64,000 nt of DNA, from assembly GCA_012656075.1 (NCBI GenBank), contig JAAKBF010000356.1:1-64000 (forward strand), read 5' to 3'. The stretch comes from Phytophthora hibernalis. Its lineage: Eukaryota; Oomycota; Peronosporomycetes; Peronosporales; Peronosporaceae. The notes beneath the pieces were generated by a model. That model did not search any database. It worked only from the letters and a program-made list of their open reading frames with translations, and was not told the DNA's origin. The position numbers and the translations under genes are program-made. Numbering within the stretch: the stretch's first letter is position 1; each line of letters starts with the position of its first letter. Positions 53,218 through 64,000 of this stretch are shown here, one piece after another.

Positions 53218-53948
53218 TTAAGAAGAGGACGCGTACTTGGCGATGCCCGCGTCATTGATGACGCAGATGTGGTCCAGGTCACGGAACACTTCGTTGTAGT
53301 CGAGACAGAAGCCGATGACGAACTTGTCCGGGATGTTGAAGCCCACGAAGTCGGCCTGGAAGCCGCAGCTCTCCGGGTTGCGCTTCTCGAGCAGACTGGC
53401 CACGCGCACCGACTCGGGCTCGTACTCGTGCAGCATGGGCACGAGCTTGGACATGGTCTTGCCCGTGTCGATGATGTCCTCGACCAGCAGCAGACTCTTG
53501 CCCTTGAACTTGGCCAGGTCGGCGCCCGACACCTGCACGTTGCCCGTGCTCTTGGTGCCTTCGTAGCTCTTGACCTTGATAAAGTCGAACGTGAAGGGCA
53601 CGTAGTCGCACTTGTTGTACTTGTGGAATAGCCGCAGCTTGTCCACGAGCGCGTGGAAGAAGGCGCTGCCGCCCTTGAGCACGCACAGCAGGTGCACCGT
53701 CTTGCCCTCGTAGGCGTAGCGGATGTCCTGCGCCAGCTTCTCCACGCGGTCCTCGATGAGCCCCTTGGGGATGAGCACCGACTCGATGCTCTCGAGGTAG
53801 TGGTGCGGCACGAGGAACTGCGCCTTGTCGTACGTGGCGTCGTCCTCCAGGTAGATCACGCGCTTCGGGTCGTGTGCGGTCTGGTAATTGGGAGATATGG
53901 GGTTAATGGCTGGGGGTAACAGGAAGGAACGAGGCGACCTACCGCCAT
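53218..53948 (-). CDS. HGPRT: Hypoxanthine-guanine phosphoribosyltransferase (two exons, 222 aa)
   Basis: Purine salvage enzyme converting hypoxanthine or guanine plus PRPP into IMP or GMP in the cytosol (or glycosome-like bodies in some protists). A tiny first exon, ATG GCG (53,943-53,948), is joined over a 62-bp intron (53,881-53,942, GTAGGT...TTACCAG) to 53,218-53,880, giving MA-TAHDPKRVIYLEDD. The PRPP loop LLLVEDIIDTGKTMSKL is perfect. LLCVLKGGSAFFHALVDKL is the conserved early block, VKSYEGTKSTG the flexible loop and VGFNIPDKFVIGFCLDYNE the base-binding end. Length is normal. C-terminal SSS is not a strong targeting signal, although SKL-like ends occur in some protist homologues. No damage seen. 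Confidence 0.93.
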
Positions 53949-54795
53949 GCTGAGGTGTGACGCTGACGTGGTCTATGCTATTGTGAGACCAAAGGCTCCG
54001 GTGCGACTCTAGTGTACTGTTATAGGGATAATAAGGTTGAATGCGAGTTGCCCAGTGGAAAAACGCTGGGCCAATTAATTCACTGGTTTGGATTGCTGGT
54101 GACCTCGAAATTCGGGTTTCAAGTGCTGACGGGGCTACCTAAATGTCATCGTGTCGTTGGTGACGAGCATGGGTAATGGAGGCGTGCATTCAGCTGTGAG
54201 TACATTAGGTTTCCGGTTCCATTCATGATACTACCACCTTTTCTGTTGGAATATCAGAGTTGGTGTAGTGTTTACAATGCTCGAGATTGGATCGAAGTGG
54301 AGGCGTACGTCACCGTACTCAACTAACGTTACTTCGAAATATATCATGTACTACAATGAATGAGTTCATGTTTTGCTACTGAACAATAATGATGTGAGGT
54401 GGCCTTCCTTTTGAGTTGATCCAGTTGTTCGCAAATCTACCTTCGACATGGTATTAATAAATATAAACTACAGTACTAGCGTTTAGAAACATTAATAGTA
54501 GCTCTTGGTATAATAATATATCGTGCGCCAATTTGTATCCTATGAATAATTGAGTAAAATTGAGGTGGATTACTTGTGTGCAATTTTGCTTCGAACTGTG
54601 AATTTGGAACAAAACACGAGCCTCACTAAAATCTCGCGCCACCTCTTCAGGGTTTCCTAACAACGGAATCATTAGAACTCCGCGTCAGTTTGTAGTTATT
54701 TTTCAGATTCCATCTACAGCAGAGGCCCACGCGGTCCTACGGTGTCTGATGTTCCTCCATTACCATGCCTGCGACATTGTTGAGTAAACCAGACA
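53949..54795. other. Intergenic, AT-rich, no gene seen
   Basis: Upstream of HGPRT and of the Harbinger-like gene. No ORF, tRNA or repeat I can support. Confidence 0.5.
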
Positions 54796-56378
54796 TTGGT
54801 TGAAGATGGAGGAAATCCAGTGCCCGAGGCTTTTGGTGTTGCTGAAGTGAGAGGGCGAAGACTGGTGCAAATGGAGTTGAGCCGCTCATTTCCTATTTCG
54901 CCGCGCCAGCAAGAAGTCACCATGGTTGGGACCCAATCCGCCAGAAGCCGAACCCCCGCACTGCCCACCATCACCCCCGAGCATGTCCTTCAGAGGCTGG
55001 CCACGCTTCTCCGAATCAACGATGGCCGCATCTCCGATAGAGCCGCAGTGCAGCTCATGCAGCTAGATGATTCTGATGACGAGGTGGACACGCCGTTCCC
55101 TGTCTACCAGTCGTACCTGAACTCGGAGACCGACAGCGTGCTGACGATGACCAACTTCGGACCGGCGGAGTTCGAGCGGCTGTGGACGCTGGCGCGCGAC
55201 CACGTGGCCATCAACTGGAACACGGGTCGGGGCAAGAAGTGCTCGTACAGCGGCAAGGACGTGCTCTTTATGTTCTTGTCCGTGCTGAAAAACTGCGGCA
55301 AGTGGGACATCGTCGCAGCGGTATTTCGAGTGAAGGCCCCTTCCTTCCAGAAAATGATAGCCAAGTTCGCTGCAGTTCTATCGCCCTTCTTGTGCGAGCG
55401 TCTAGTTGCCACCGCACCCGAGAGGTACCCCATGAAGAAGCTAGTACTACCTGGTCGGGCCTTCGAGAACTTCCCGTACGCCCGCTACGCGTCCGACGTC
55501 ACATTTCAACCCACGAACATTCCCGCCGGATGTATGCAAGAGAGAGTGCTATACTACAGTCGAAAGCACCACCTCCACGGCTACAAGGTGGAGGTGTCAG
55601 TCTTGCCTAACGGCCAAGCTGTGAACTGCATGCGGCACTACCCTGGAAATGAAGCAGACATCCAAATCTTTCGAAACGAGGCGAGTTCCACGTGCAAGCT
55701 CTCCGCAAGGCCGAAGAGGATGATGATATTGAGGACGTCGGTCGGTTGGTATCTCAGTATCCAACGAGTTGGGCCGTCCTTGCTGACAAAGGATACCAAG
55801 GGTTGTCTCGGGACTTTCGCGCAGTCACGCCATACAAGCGTGCCCCACTCGAGTCGCTCACCCTAGAGCAGGTGGCTACTAATGAGCGCATCGCGCACGA
55901 CCGCATCCTGGTTGAAAACTACTTTGGACGCCTCTGCACGTTGTGGTCAATCTGCGCAGATAAATACCGATGGGAGGAGGATAGTTACGACACTTACTTT
56001 CAAGCATGTGTGTCGCTTACGAACTTCCACATTCGCGCTAACCCTCTTCGCCGTGAAGAAGGGAAGACTACGCCCGCTACTTACAGCGCCTCCGCGAGAT
56101 TGGAGAGAGCATCCGAGCCGAGCGCAATGAGACTCAGCGTCGTTATCGCGAAAATCGCCGAAACCGCATCAACACGCTGTTTGCAGTCCATCGCGAGCGC
56201 GCCGTGGGCTGTACTCGCACTCCAAAGGGCACTCACCGTGAAGCGTCAGCTGGCAGCGCTCGTGCTCGCCGCCGAGCTCGCCGTCGTTTGGAGGCCACGC
56301 CCTTGCCTACCCCGAGCGCGGATATCCTCTCGCCCTCGGATGACACCGATCTCTCCGAGAACCCGCTTGCGGAGTGAC
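54796..56378 (+). pseudogene. Second, unrelated Harbinger-like (DDE_Tnp_4) transposase, two frameshifts
   Basis: Different subfamily from the triplicated one. Frame 1 (54,796 to about 55,685) has FGPAEFERLWTLARDHVAIN and GKDVLFMFLSVLKNCGKWDI, the helical N-terminal part, then YARYASDVTFQPTNIPAG (first Asp) and YSRKHHLHGYKVEVSVLPNG. A one-base shift leads to WAVLADKGYQGLS (second Asp) and ILVENYFGRLCTLWSICADK (Glu). A second shift near 56,065 opens a basic tail (DYARYLQRLREIGESIRAER) to a stop at 56,376-56,378. All three catalytic residues survive. I found no inverted repeats, so it may be a stranded or once-recruited copy. Confidence 0.78.
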
Positions 56379-56682
56379 ATTGCAACCAATATCAGTGCTG
56401 CTGCTAGCGAGATTCAACGACTTTGCAGATATGTACCTGTTGCTGAGATGATTGAGTGATTTCCTGTCAACAATCTACGTTTGTATTTGCCTTAGTGCTT
56501 GATGCTCAGTACAGTAGGTTATCAGTTTGCTTGCACGCTAGAATAGCACGGATACATTGTTTGGCTGCTTCCATATCGCACATTTGCCCATAAACTGAAA
56601 TGGAGGACTATTGGTATCAGTAAATCCGACTACCGGTACCCGATAATGCTAGTGACGAGAGCATAATTTCCAAAGTGAGAAC
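56379..56682. other. Spacer before the Copia element
   Basis: No gene. Ends in AGAAC (56,678-56,682), the left target duplication of Copia. Confidence 0.6.
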
Positions 56683-56822
56683 TGTTAGCTTTAAGGCAAA
56701 TCCGAGTGAGATAGGCACTCCACGTACATCACACTCGTGTGCGAACTTCAACTACATGATATGGATACACTAACAATCACAAATCACGAGGTGACATCAT
56801 CGATTCGCCGAGCGTGTCGACA
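56683..56822 (-). repeat. Copia 3' LTR (140 bp)
   Basis: About 22 bp shorter than the 5' LTR owing to internal indels (for example GAGTGAGATAGG against GAGAGTGAGATTGAGTTCG). Confidence 0.9.
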
Positions 56823-56965
56823 CTTCCCCGCAACTCGTGATCCGACGTGAGCGTAACAAGGCCCATGGCCTCGAAGACCCCTTGAAGCGTGTGGGTCCTA
56901 GCGCTTTGGTGAATCCGTCGGCGAGCATTATTGTTGTCGGACAGTAGATGAGCTCCACTTCGCCA

Positions 56966-59895
56966 TCACAGACCGCATGTGAAAAATGACGTCCACAGTC
57001 TTCTGCGTGTTGGAGGCCTTCTCATTTTGATCCTGGCAATGATGGATAAATTGTCGATCATCATGGCCACCTTCATCGGCAAGCTTCCTGTCAACTCCTT
57101 GAGGAATAGTGCTGTCCAGCGTAAATCTTCGAGTCCCATATCGGCGGCGATGTATTCAGCGGTGGTTGATGAAGTCGCTGTGCGACGTTGCCGTTTGCAT
57201 TTGAACAGTACAACCGTGTGCTTGCAGCAGCGCGCTCGATGCGGATTTCCTTTCTTCGACATTGTTCGCCCAGTCTGCGTCAGTGTACAATCGCAGCGGA
57301 GCCGCATCCTGTGCACACTGAAATTGAAGTGCAGCGGCTCGTGTTGTCGAAACATATCGAAGTATTTTCGTCACTGCGTTCCAATGAGTAATGCTGGGGC
57401 TGCTAGCGTGTGCGGCGACCTGATTGACGGCGTACGAAATATCGGGTCGTGTTACACGACTGAGATAAGTAATGCGCCAACTGCCTGCTGGTATGGTACA
57501 TGTCCCGCGAGTTCATCGTCAACACCAGCCTTGTACAAAATTATTCCTTGGTACATTGGTGTTTTTGTCGGGCGACACGTCTCCAAAGCAAATCGGTGAC
57601 ACATTTCTGCAGCGTATTGCTCTTGGTCAATCGTCATTGTACCCGATGCCATGCCCCGCCCTACCCGCAAGCCCAAGAACCATGAAAGCACGCCAAGATC
57701 CTTGATATCATATTTGTCATGCAGCTGGGTCATGATCCCTTCCAGTTCTTCGCTGTTCTCGTATCCGATGAGAATATCGTCGACGTAGATTAGTATGATC
57801 AGCATTTTTGCGGGATGCTTGTACACGCAAGGATCAGCAACAGTCGGTTCAAATCCAAGTTTCCGCAGGAAACCATCCAGCTCGATATTCCATACACGAC
57901 CAGCCTGTTTCAAAACATTCAAGAATTTTCGCAGTAGCCACACTTGACCAGGCCCCCTTCTTCGAATCCTTTTGGCTGTTTCACGTAGATTACCTCATTG
58001 AGTCCTGCCTTGACGTATGCAGTTGGCACATCTCTTTGTCGGACGCGTAGACCCCTGTGATTGCATTCAGCCAGAAACACTCGAATCGATATTAGTTTCA
58101 CAACTGGAGCGTACGTATCGATGTAGTCGATCAAGTACACCTGACCACAGCCTTCCGCGCAAGCCCGGGCCTTTGGTCTTTCAATTGAGCCGTTTGCATG
58201 GCGCTTGAGGCGAAAGTTTATCATGGAGCTGATAACATGGGCGCCAGCTGGGGAGTCACAACTGTGAATGTCCCATTAGCACGGAGCGCCTCGATCTCAT
58301 CCAGTATTGCTTGTTTCCAAATTGGCCAGTGACGTGAGCGCTTTGCTTCTCCCAGAGTAAGCCGCTCCTCTATGACTTCACTTAGTACGAGGAACGCGAC
58401 TCCGATGGTTCGCTTAGCGATACGGTACGACCTTCTTCGGCTTGTCATGTTCGGTTCATTTTGCATCTCTGACAGGGCCACGCTCGCTTCTGTATTACCG
58501 GATCTTCCCGCATCGGATCGCGAGACTCGTCATTTGTATGAGTGGGTACAATTGAGGAGCGCGTGTGCGGTGGAGAGGGTGGGTTCAAACGGCGTGGTGA
58601 TGTTGACGATATCACTGGCATCGGGTCGATTTGGGATCCAGTTGGCATTTCGCGTTGATGAAGTCCCAAGAAAGTGACATCGCAGCTGTGCACAACTCGC
58701 GCTCCACCTTCGCGTATGTACACATAGTAACCTTTTCGCTCATGATCATGACCCACAAAAACACCACGTTGCCCCTTCGGCCGAAACTTGTATCGCGTGC
58801 TTCTTTGGCTATACTTGAGAAGAATGACGACGATTTCGCCAAAAGCGTGAATATTCGTCAGATCGGGCTGAGATCCAAAATACTTCGCGTACGGCGTAGC
58901 AGAGAGATCACTTCTAGTCAGAACTCGATTTCGCATATAAGCTGCCGCACGTATGGCATACTCCCAGAGATTATGGGACACACTAGCTTGAAGCAGAAGA
59001 CAACAAGCAGCGTCAGCAAGCGTCCATCTTGTCCGCTTGGCGACTCCATTTTGGTAATGTACGTCCGGTTCAGAGTACTGTCGCTCAACCCCTGTATCGG
59101 AGCAGAGTTCATCGAAAGCTGCACTGGTGAATTCGCCGCTGTTATCCGTTCGGAGAATCAGGACTCGTTTGATACGTTGACTGCCATCCCGATTCTTGAT
59201 AACATTTAGGTACTCCTCAACAGCTTCACTTTTCTCTGTGAGAAAGTAGATGTGCGTGAACCCCATCCACTTGATCGCCAAGTAGTATCGATGCCCATGG
59301 ATACTTTGTTGAAAATGCCCCGCAAGGTCGGCATGACAGACAACATCTTTTTCCTCCTATGATCACTGACTGCGCTTGGGTGCAGCACGACTGTGCGTCT
59401 TGCCTAATGCGCAGACTTCACAGGGAAACATCGGCAGCTTCTTGGACCCGGTAATATACAGTCCACTCACCAATTTGCTGCGCTCTAGGTCGATTATGGC
59501 TTGGTAGTGCAGATGGCCGAGGCGGCGGTGCCAATCTTCCAATGAGTTCTTGGTGATGACTAGCCCACTGGTTTCGCCTCCAGCGACAAATGCAGCACCT
59601 GGTGCTGGGACCGCATAAACGCCATGTCGAAGGGGACCGCGTCGTATGGGTTTCCGTAAACAATGCATCCTGTCTCTGTGAAGTCACACTTGTATCCTGC
59701 TCTTGTCAGCGATGAAACCGATATCAAAGGTTGTGTGAGGGTTGGTACGTGAATTACATCGTACAGCACGTGCTGATCCGTTCCAATTGCCAAATCACCA
59801 GCTTCATTTCCAACGCCACGGCGACCATCAGCAAAATCTACGTAATGATCATCGCAGGCAACAACGTTCATTAGTGACATACGCTCTCCCGTCAT
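56966..59895 (-). pseudogene. Copia Pol polyprotein (protease remnant, integrase, RT, RNase H), broken
   Basis: From the 5' side: a protease-to-linker stretch (LYDVIHVPTLTQPLISVSSL), GAG-pre-integrase with WHRRLGHLHYQAI and CEVCALGKTHS (His2Cys2 finger), integrase (58,445-59,281) with VLILRTDNSGEFTSAAFDEL, where the catalytic Glu in the usual NGVAER motif is Lys (NGVAKRTRWTLADAA). Reverse transcriptase pieces (57,452-58,224) include YAPVVKLISIRVFLAECNHR and IYVDDILIG, and RNase H (56,966-57,374) reads LYTDADWANN, TTAEYIAADMGLEDLRWTAL. Frames change at several points. The dead integrase residue and shifts mean it cannot move by itself. Confidence 0.87.
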
Positions 59896-59960
59896 GTGAT
59901 AAGAGGCCAGAGTCGATTATCGGCAAAGAGGTGGATATGCCTGAGTCATAGGCTTTGTTG

Positions 59961-60911
59961 TCAGTGTCCGCCAACACCCCGCGTCTTCACTGCTCCCCTC
60001 TGAGTCCGGAGCCGAGGTGACTTCCCCGCGAGCAGCCAGCCCCATCCGATTCTGTTGTGCGACAAAACGATCGTGGTAGTTCGTGGTGTGCCACATGTCT
60101 TGCAGATGGCTTGTCTAAAATCCCAACGTGACCGAGTGGGCTTCTGCGAAGATGCACTCGCCGCTCGGGACTTCTTGTCGCCGAAACTAGAGTCGTTTGA
60201 ATCATCAGCGAGTCTCTTCCGGCTACGCCCGTCAGAAGCAGCCAGCTTGGTCACCAAATCAACAGCCACTTGCAGTTGTGCAGAGGCATCCTCTGAGTCA
60301 ACGTCCAGTCGTGTCATCATTGCGTCGCGATACATTGGGTAAGCATGATTGATGAACGTGCACAGTGCTTGCTGTTCTCTGAAATTGTTCACTTTCCCTC
60401 GATTTAGACCTGCTGTGTTCACCGATAGACGATGCGAGTAGGCCAAATACGTCTCCATCGGTATTTTCTTGGTGTTCGTCAGACGAACCGCTTGCTGCTG
60501 GACGAGAAGGCGGCAGCGAAACTGCTCGAGGAGGGCGCTGCCCAAATCGCGGAATGAAGCCGTCGGTAGAGTAGCACGATTTCTCGTGTACCATGTGGCA
60601 GCCGACCCCGTAAGGCGTGACGCTAAGATCCCACACTTGATTTTCTCAGGCCAGGTGCGATTGTTGAGCGTTTCCCCAAGCTCAATCTGGACTTTCAACG
60701 TTTCGAACCAGTCGTAGGCACCCGCGTCTGCGTGCCCGTCAGGAACTTCGCCGTTGAATGAATCAATGGTGATCAGTTTTAGATTGATCCTCTCTTTTGG
60801 TGTTGCCGTCAGTGAAGCTTGGTCCGGTACGCGAGTAGCGGTGCCGCCAGCAGGAGAAGGCTCCTCGTCGACCTCATCTTGCTGGGGCGCATGATCTCCT
60901 TCAGTAGACAA
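59961..60911 (-). CDS. Copia Gag (316 codons), zinc knuckle disrupted
   Basis: Starts MSTEGDHAPQQDEVDEEPSP. DWFETLKVQIELGETLNNRT and GILASRLTGSAATWYTRNRA match the capsid-like UBN2/retrotransposon Gag core (about residues 65-200). The RNA-binding CCHC region begins ICKTCGTPR, but a frame change there replaces the knuckle end. The other frame shows the His/Cys continuation. Gag would package the element RNA into particles. Confidence 0.82.
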   Translation of the reverse strand: MSTEGDHAPQQDEVDEEPSPAGGTATRVPDQASLTATPKERINLKLITIDSFNGEVPDGHADAGAYDWFETLKVQIELGETLNNRTWPEKIKCGILASRLTGSAATWYTRNRATLPTASFRDLGSALLEQFRCRLLVQQQAVRLTNTKKIPMETYLAYSHRLSVNTAGLNRGKVNNFREQQALCTFINHAYPMYRDAMMTRLDVDSEDASAQLQVAVDLVTKLAASDGRSRKRLADDSNDSSFGDKKSRAASASSQKPTRSRWDFRQAICKTCGTPRTTTIVLSHNRIGWGWLLAGKSPRLRTQRGAVKTRGVGGH

Positions 60912-60956
60912 TTGGCTGAGAGTGACAAAAACTCGTGAGTAATTTAGCTGTTAACC

Positions 60957-61118
60957 TGTTAGCTTTAAGGCAAATCCGAGAGTGAGATTGAGTTCGTTAG
61001 GCACTCCACGTGCATCATACTCGCGTGCGACCTTCAACTACATGATATGGATACACTAGCTAGCGTCATCAATCTCAAATCACGAGGTGACATCATCAAT
61101 ACGCCGAGCGTGTCGACA
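60957..61118 (-). repeat. Copia 5' LTR (162 bp)
   Basis: Ends in GTGTCGACA next to the AGAAC duplication. The inner boundary, minus strand, is followed by GGTTAACAGC, the likely primer-binding position; I cannot match it to a specific tRNA. Confidence 0.9.
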
Positions 61119-61123
61119 AGAAC

Positions 61124-62475
61124 TACATGTAGTCATAATAACTCGCCTTCGAGACAAGTCGTGAAAATACACCTTTCGAATCCATAGTTGTGGAGGTGAG
61201 GAAATGAGTTAATCATCGTTGCTTCAGTAATGATAAGCTAATCGTAGTCGTAACTATCGACAAGTGCTCATTATCTTGCGCCAAGCAGCACAAACAATTG
61301 TAAAACAAAGTGAAAGATGTTCCCAATTTTTTATCAACAAATCCACACCACATTGTACGCTTGTACGAATCCTTCTCACGTAAATGTAATCAGACACCGT
61401 ATTCCCAAGTATTATTCCATGTATAGCTGGAGTGTGCACAACATCCGTGTTCACATTTTCTCTATCAAAAATATGGGACAAACGATGGTAATTCAAGCCG
61501 CCATCGAAGACGAGTGAAAGTCGTGCCTAAAAGGGTAAAAGGTAGACGTACTTTACTGCAATTACCCCAATCGGTTCCGTGGTCGGGAAATTTGAAACGA
61601 TGGCCTTCCGGTAACGTTAGTGTATTACTTGAAGTATAAAGGAAAGTTTTGAATACCGTGCTGCAACTGGGCATTGCGATTCTCAGTTTCTTTCGCCAGA
61701 CTTTCCTTAAGTCCGTTTCCCCTCCGAATTTGAGAGTTGTATCATGAAGACCAATTCTTTGTGTGACACTGTCACTTTGGAAACCTTACCACCGCAGCTC
61801 TATCCCCAACGGAGACCAGAAACAAAACTTTGTTTAAATTTCGTCGCTCTCTTCGTCACTTCATTATTGGAAGCACATGCAGAGCTTCGGTTCTCGCAGT
61901 TGCTTTGATAAGTGTTGGATATACAGCCCCATGTGTGTGGGCGAACGTCCTTGATGTTTGCAGTTCTTGATCTTTAGTTTTGATATGGCGAGTCATTTCA
62001 TCTTGTTTGTATTAGTCCCAGGTGATAAACGTGCTTTGAACTCTCGAGCGATGCGCATGCCAAGTTGACATTGTCAACACAAAGTGCCCAAAATGCAATT
62101 ATTTACGCACAAGCATTTCAAACAGAGTACTACAGTCGTAGATTCTTTTTCAACGGGCTGAAAACGGAGGAAAATGTTGGACGGCTACCAACAGGTACGT
62201 GGAGCTTGATTGAACCGTTAACCCTGTGGTTTGAACCAAGGCCGACGAGAACGACAAGTACGCATAATTTCTGAAAACTCATTTGAACTACTTCAAATTT
62301 ACCTTCAATATACACACAAAACTAAATTTTCTACCTAGCCTCGTTGTGTGACTTAATCATCTACCAGAATTATGCAAATGAAGTAGTACTTCAAAGCACT
62401 AAACAAATTTGTTGTTTTTAACGCAATATATTCCAAATTTGCAGTCCTCCGCGGTAACACATCCCGACATCTTGC
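61124..62475. other. AT-rich intergenic region
   Basis: No convincing gene. Short words around ACTTGAAGTATAA (61,627) and AGTACTTCAAAG (62,385) resemble the ACTTCGAAGT palindromes further right. Confidence 0.5.
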
Positions 62476-62956
62476 TTACTGAAAGCTCAAATTCAGGGCA
62501 ACGTTCGTGCGAAAATCCTTGTAGCGTTCAACGATGTTCTTGTAGTCGGCAGGTCGCGTGACGGCCTTTTTCATGACACTTGCAATAGCCTTCCGACCTT
62601 GCTATCCGAGTAGCCCAAGCCGTGCCAGATCATAAACACTTTCATAAGTCCCTGGTCGTCTGCAATGCGAAGATCATCGTATAGACTGGCGTTTTTCAAC
62701 CACTGCGCTTTAAGTTGGCTCTTGTTCAGATCCTCGAGCCCTGGTACCAGCTTCTTCCACGAGGGCCTCTCTCCTCGTCACCATTTCCCCAACCAGCCTC
62801 ACGTAGAAAACGTTTGCCGTTTGTTGGAATTCCATCAAGGGAACGAACCACGTTCGATAGCGCATCCGAGGTTGTGATTTTGTGGAGGTCTGTAGTCGCG
62901 TCCGTTGTGTAGACTGAGGCGGTAGTTACTACAACCAAGAAGTTGGTGAGACGCAT
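62476..62956 (-). pseudogene. RxLR-dEER effector gene, two frameshifts after the dEER motif
   Basis: Host-translocated effector family of Phytophthora and downy mildews. The start MRLTNFLVVVTTASVYTTDA (62,956) is a typical secretion signal. RFLR stands at residues 49-52 and DEER at 60-63, the canonical spacing. Right after DEER a base is gained or lost near 62,767, and the first frame stops at 62,726. Two further frames carry helix-rich, Trp-containing segments (SWKKLVPGLEDLNK, MKVFMIWHGLGYSDS, KKAVTRPADYKNIV) compatible with one WY-type module, ending at 62,476. Total about 159 residues, short for the family. Single-base lesions could be decay or sequence error. It stands alone in TE-rich DNA, as effectors usually do. 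Confidence 0.8.
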
Positions 62957-64000
62957 ACTTGTTCCTGGCTTGAGTTTCAGAGTTCGCTCGGAAGTATCAG
63001 CACTGCGAAGAAAATTGCACAATGAAGTTGCAAAAGTACTGGTTCGAGAGAGACCTTGTTCGCGATCATCCGCAGACTGTGGAGTATAAGCAGGCATTGT
63101 ACCAGACGACAGCGACATTGCTGCAACACATGAGCAACAATACGATGGGCACTGTTGAGAGCTACAACACTGCAAGTGGCAGCGCAACAAGCTGTCATGT
63201 CTTATATATCACTACTTCGAAGTACATGTATAATACTACCGGCCCTGGCCATTTGCATCGAAGGATTGGATGCCCATTAGCGAATCACCATTAAAAAGAG
63301 ATGGCAGTGAGAGATTCAATCGCTCTGACCACTATGAAAGCAGTGATACGTTTCCTGGGGCCTCGCTTTTTATTCGGCCCTGAAAAGTCCCCCCTCATGT
63401 TTACTTCGAAGTATGTCGCAGAAGTGACCTCGACGAAATGGCGAACAAGTGGAGCAGGCACGTCATCATGCGCAACTACATGTAATACTACAATTTGTAG
63501 TCGGCAAAGGTACAGTCACTGCAACACATCGCTTAAGATGTTGTCCATTGGATTGAATCAGTCAGTCGGAAATCTACCCTTCGTCACTGTGTAGTATAAT
63601 GCATGTACCTCATCATATCAACAAAGTCGCGCGTTGTACGAAGAAGCTCTGAAATTCAGGGAAAGAAAGCTGAGAAACCGAGAGGGAGTTGCTACGCGAA
63701 GGCTGGGATAGAAACAAAAGAAGAAGACAACTACATGTTGTTTTCGGCCTAAGGACGAAACTAGGGAGTCATTAGCAATAAGTGACACCCATGTTCACTG
63801 AAAAACGAAAGAGAAGACGACAAAAACGTTTTACTCGTGAACAAACAAGCATTCGGCTGTTTACGCCAAAAGGGTACACTGCTGGCAGCAGGTTTAATAC
63901 TTGAAGTATAATAGAGGAACAGAGACCATTTTAGTTGGTGTGTAGTAAAATTTACACAAAGCACGCAAAACTTACATGTATATGACCACGTTCTCGGCGC
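62957..64000. other. Effector upstream region with paired palindromes, no gene
   Basis: TACTTCGAAGTA is a perfect 12-bp palindrome at 63,213-63,224 and again at 63,402-63,413. ACATGTATAATACTAC (63,222) and ACATGTAATACTAC (63,478) are related words. They may mark a small MITE-like repeat. ORFs such as 63,301-63,594 have no recognisable domain. Confidence 0.5.

Larger units (their letters stand above)
56683..61118 (-). mobile_element. Ty1/Copia LTR retrotransposon, complete ends, degenerate coding
   Basis: Direct repeats 56,683-56,822 and 60,957-61,118 both start TGTTAGCTTTAAGGC and end GTGTCGACA. The element is flanked by perfect AGAAC target duplications (56,678-56,682 and 61,119-61,123). 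It is read on the minus strand, so the 5' LTR is the right one. A purine-rich tract GCGGGGAAG abuts the 3' LTR (56,823-56,831). Order of domains: Gag, protease/GAG-pre-integrase, integrase, RT, RNase H, as in Copia. Confidence 0.94.

Noticed and set aside
57800..57860. tRNA-like word GGTTCAAATCC
   Set aside because: It lies within Copia coding sequence and lacks the other arms of a tRNA.

Overview
The window reads as nuclear DNA of a plant-pathogenic oomycete, most likely Phytophthora or a close relative in the Peronosporales. The reasons are a necrosis-inducing NLP (NPP1) gene family, an RxLR-dEER effector relic, an RWP-RK regulator, short GT-AG introns and a dense load of oomycete-type transposons. 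No prokaryotic features are present. The species cannot be fixed from sequence alone.

Positions 1-12,110 are very GC-rich. They hold a head-to-tail array of one non-LTR retrotransposon family: copy A (3' end only, cut by the window edge), copy B (near full length, riddled with frameshifts) and copy C (missing its 3' half). The encoded order is N-terminal C2H2 fingers, RNase H, reverse transcriptase, CCHC knuckle and restriction-like endonuclease. About 490 bp lie between successive copies, carrying a poly(A) signal followed by three CCAAT boxes and a TATA box. A complete Tc1 element (7,412-8,988) sits in the start of copy C at a TA whose empty version is still present in the linker before copy B.

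Positions 12,111-20,144 are a graveyard. A 4.7 kb segment bounded by a decayed inverted repeat of about 120 bp encloses a Gln-rich coiled-coil pseudogene and a broken soluble inorganic pyrophosphatase. An acidic degenerate ORF follows.

Positions 20,145-51,608 are a threefold tandem duplication (units start at 20,145, 29,463 and 40,528). Each unit carries, in order, an NLP gene (-), a PIF/Harbinger-like transposon with a Myb-like gene (+) and a DDE transposase (-), an RWP-RK gene (+) and a RIC1 gene (-). A 1,751 bp pogo-type transposon interrupts the Myb-like gene in units 2 and 3 but not in unit 1, which dates the two rounds of duplication. RIC1 is complete at its 5' end only beyond unit 3. 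In units 1 and 2 it is cut at the breakpoint and gains a new ATG from NLP 3' flank.

Positions 51,609-53,948 are the housekeeping anchor: the 5' part of RIC1, a divergent BolA-like gene and a convergent hypoxanthine-guanine phosphoribosyltransferase gene. After that come a broken Harbinger-like transposase (54,796-56,378), a complete but dead Copia element with 5-bp target duplications (56,683-61,118), and an RxLR-dEER effector pseudogene (62,476-62,956).

Many one-base differences between duplicated copies fall in homopolymer runs, so an unknown share of the 'frameshifts' may be sequencing or assembly errors rather than decay.
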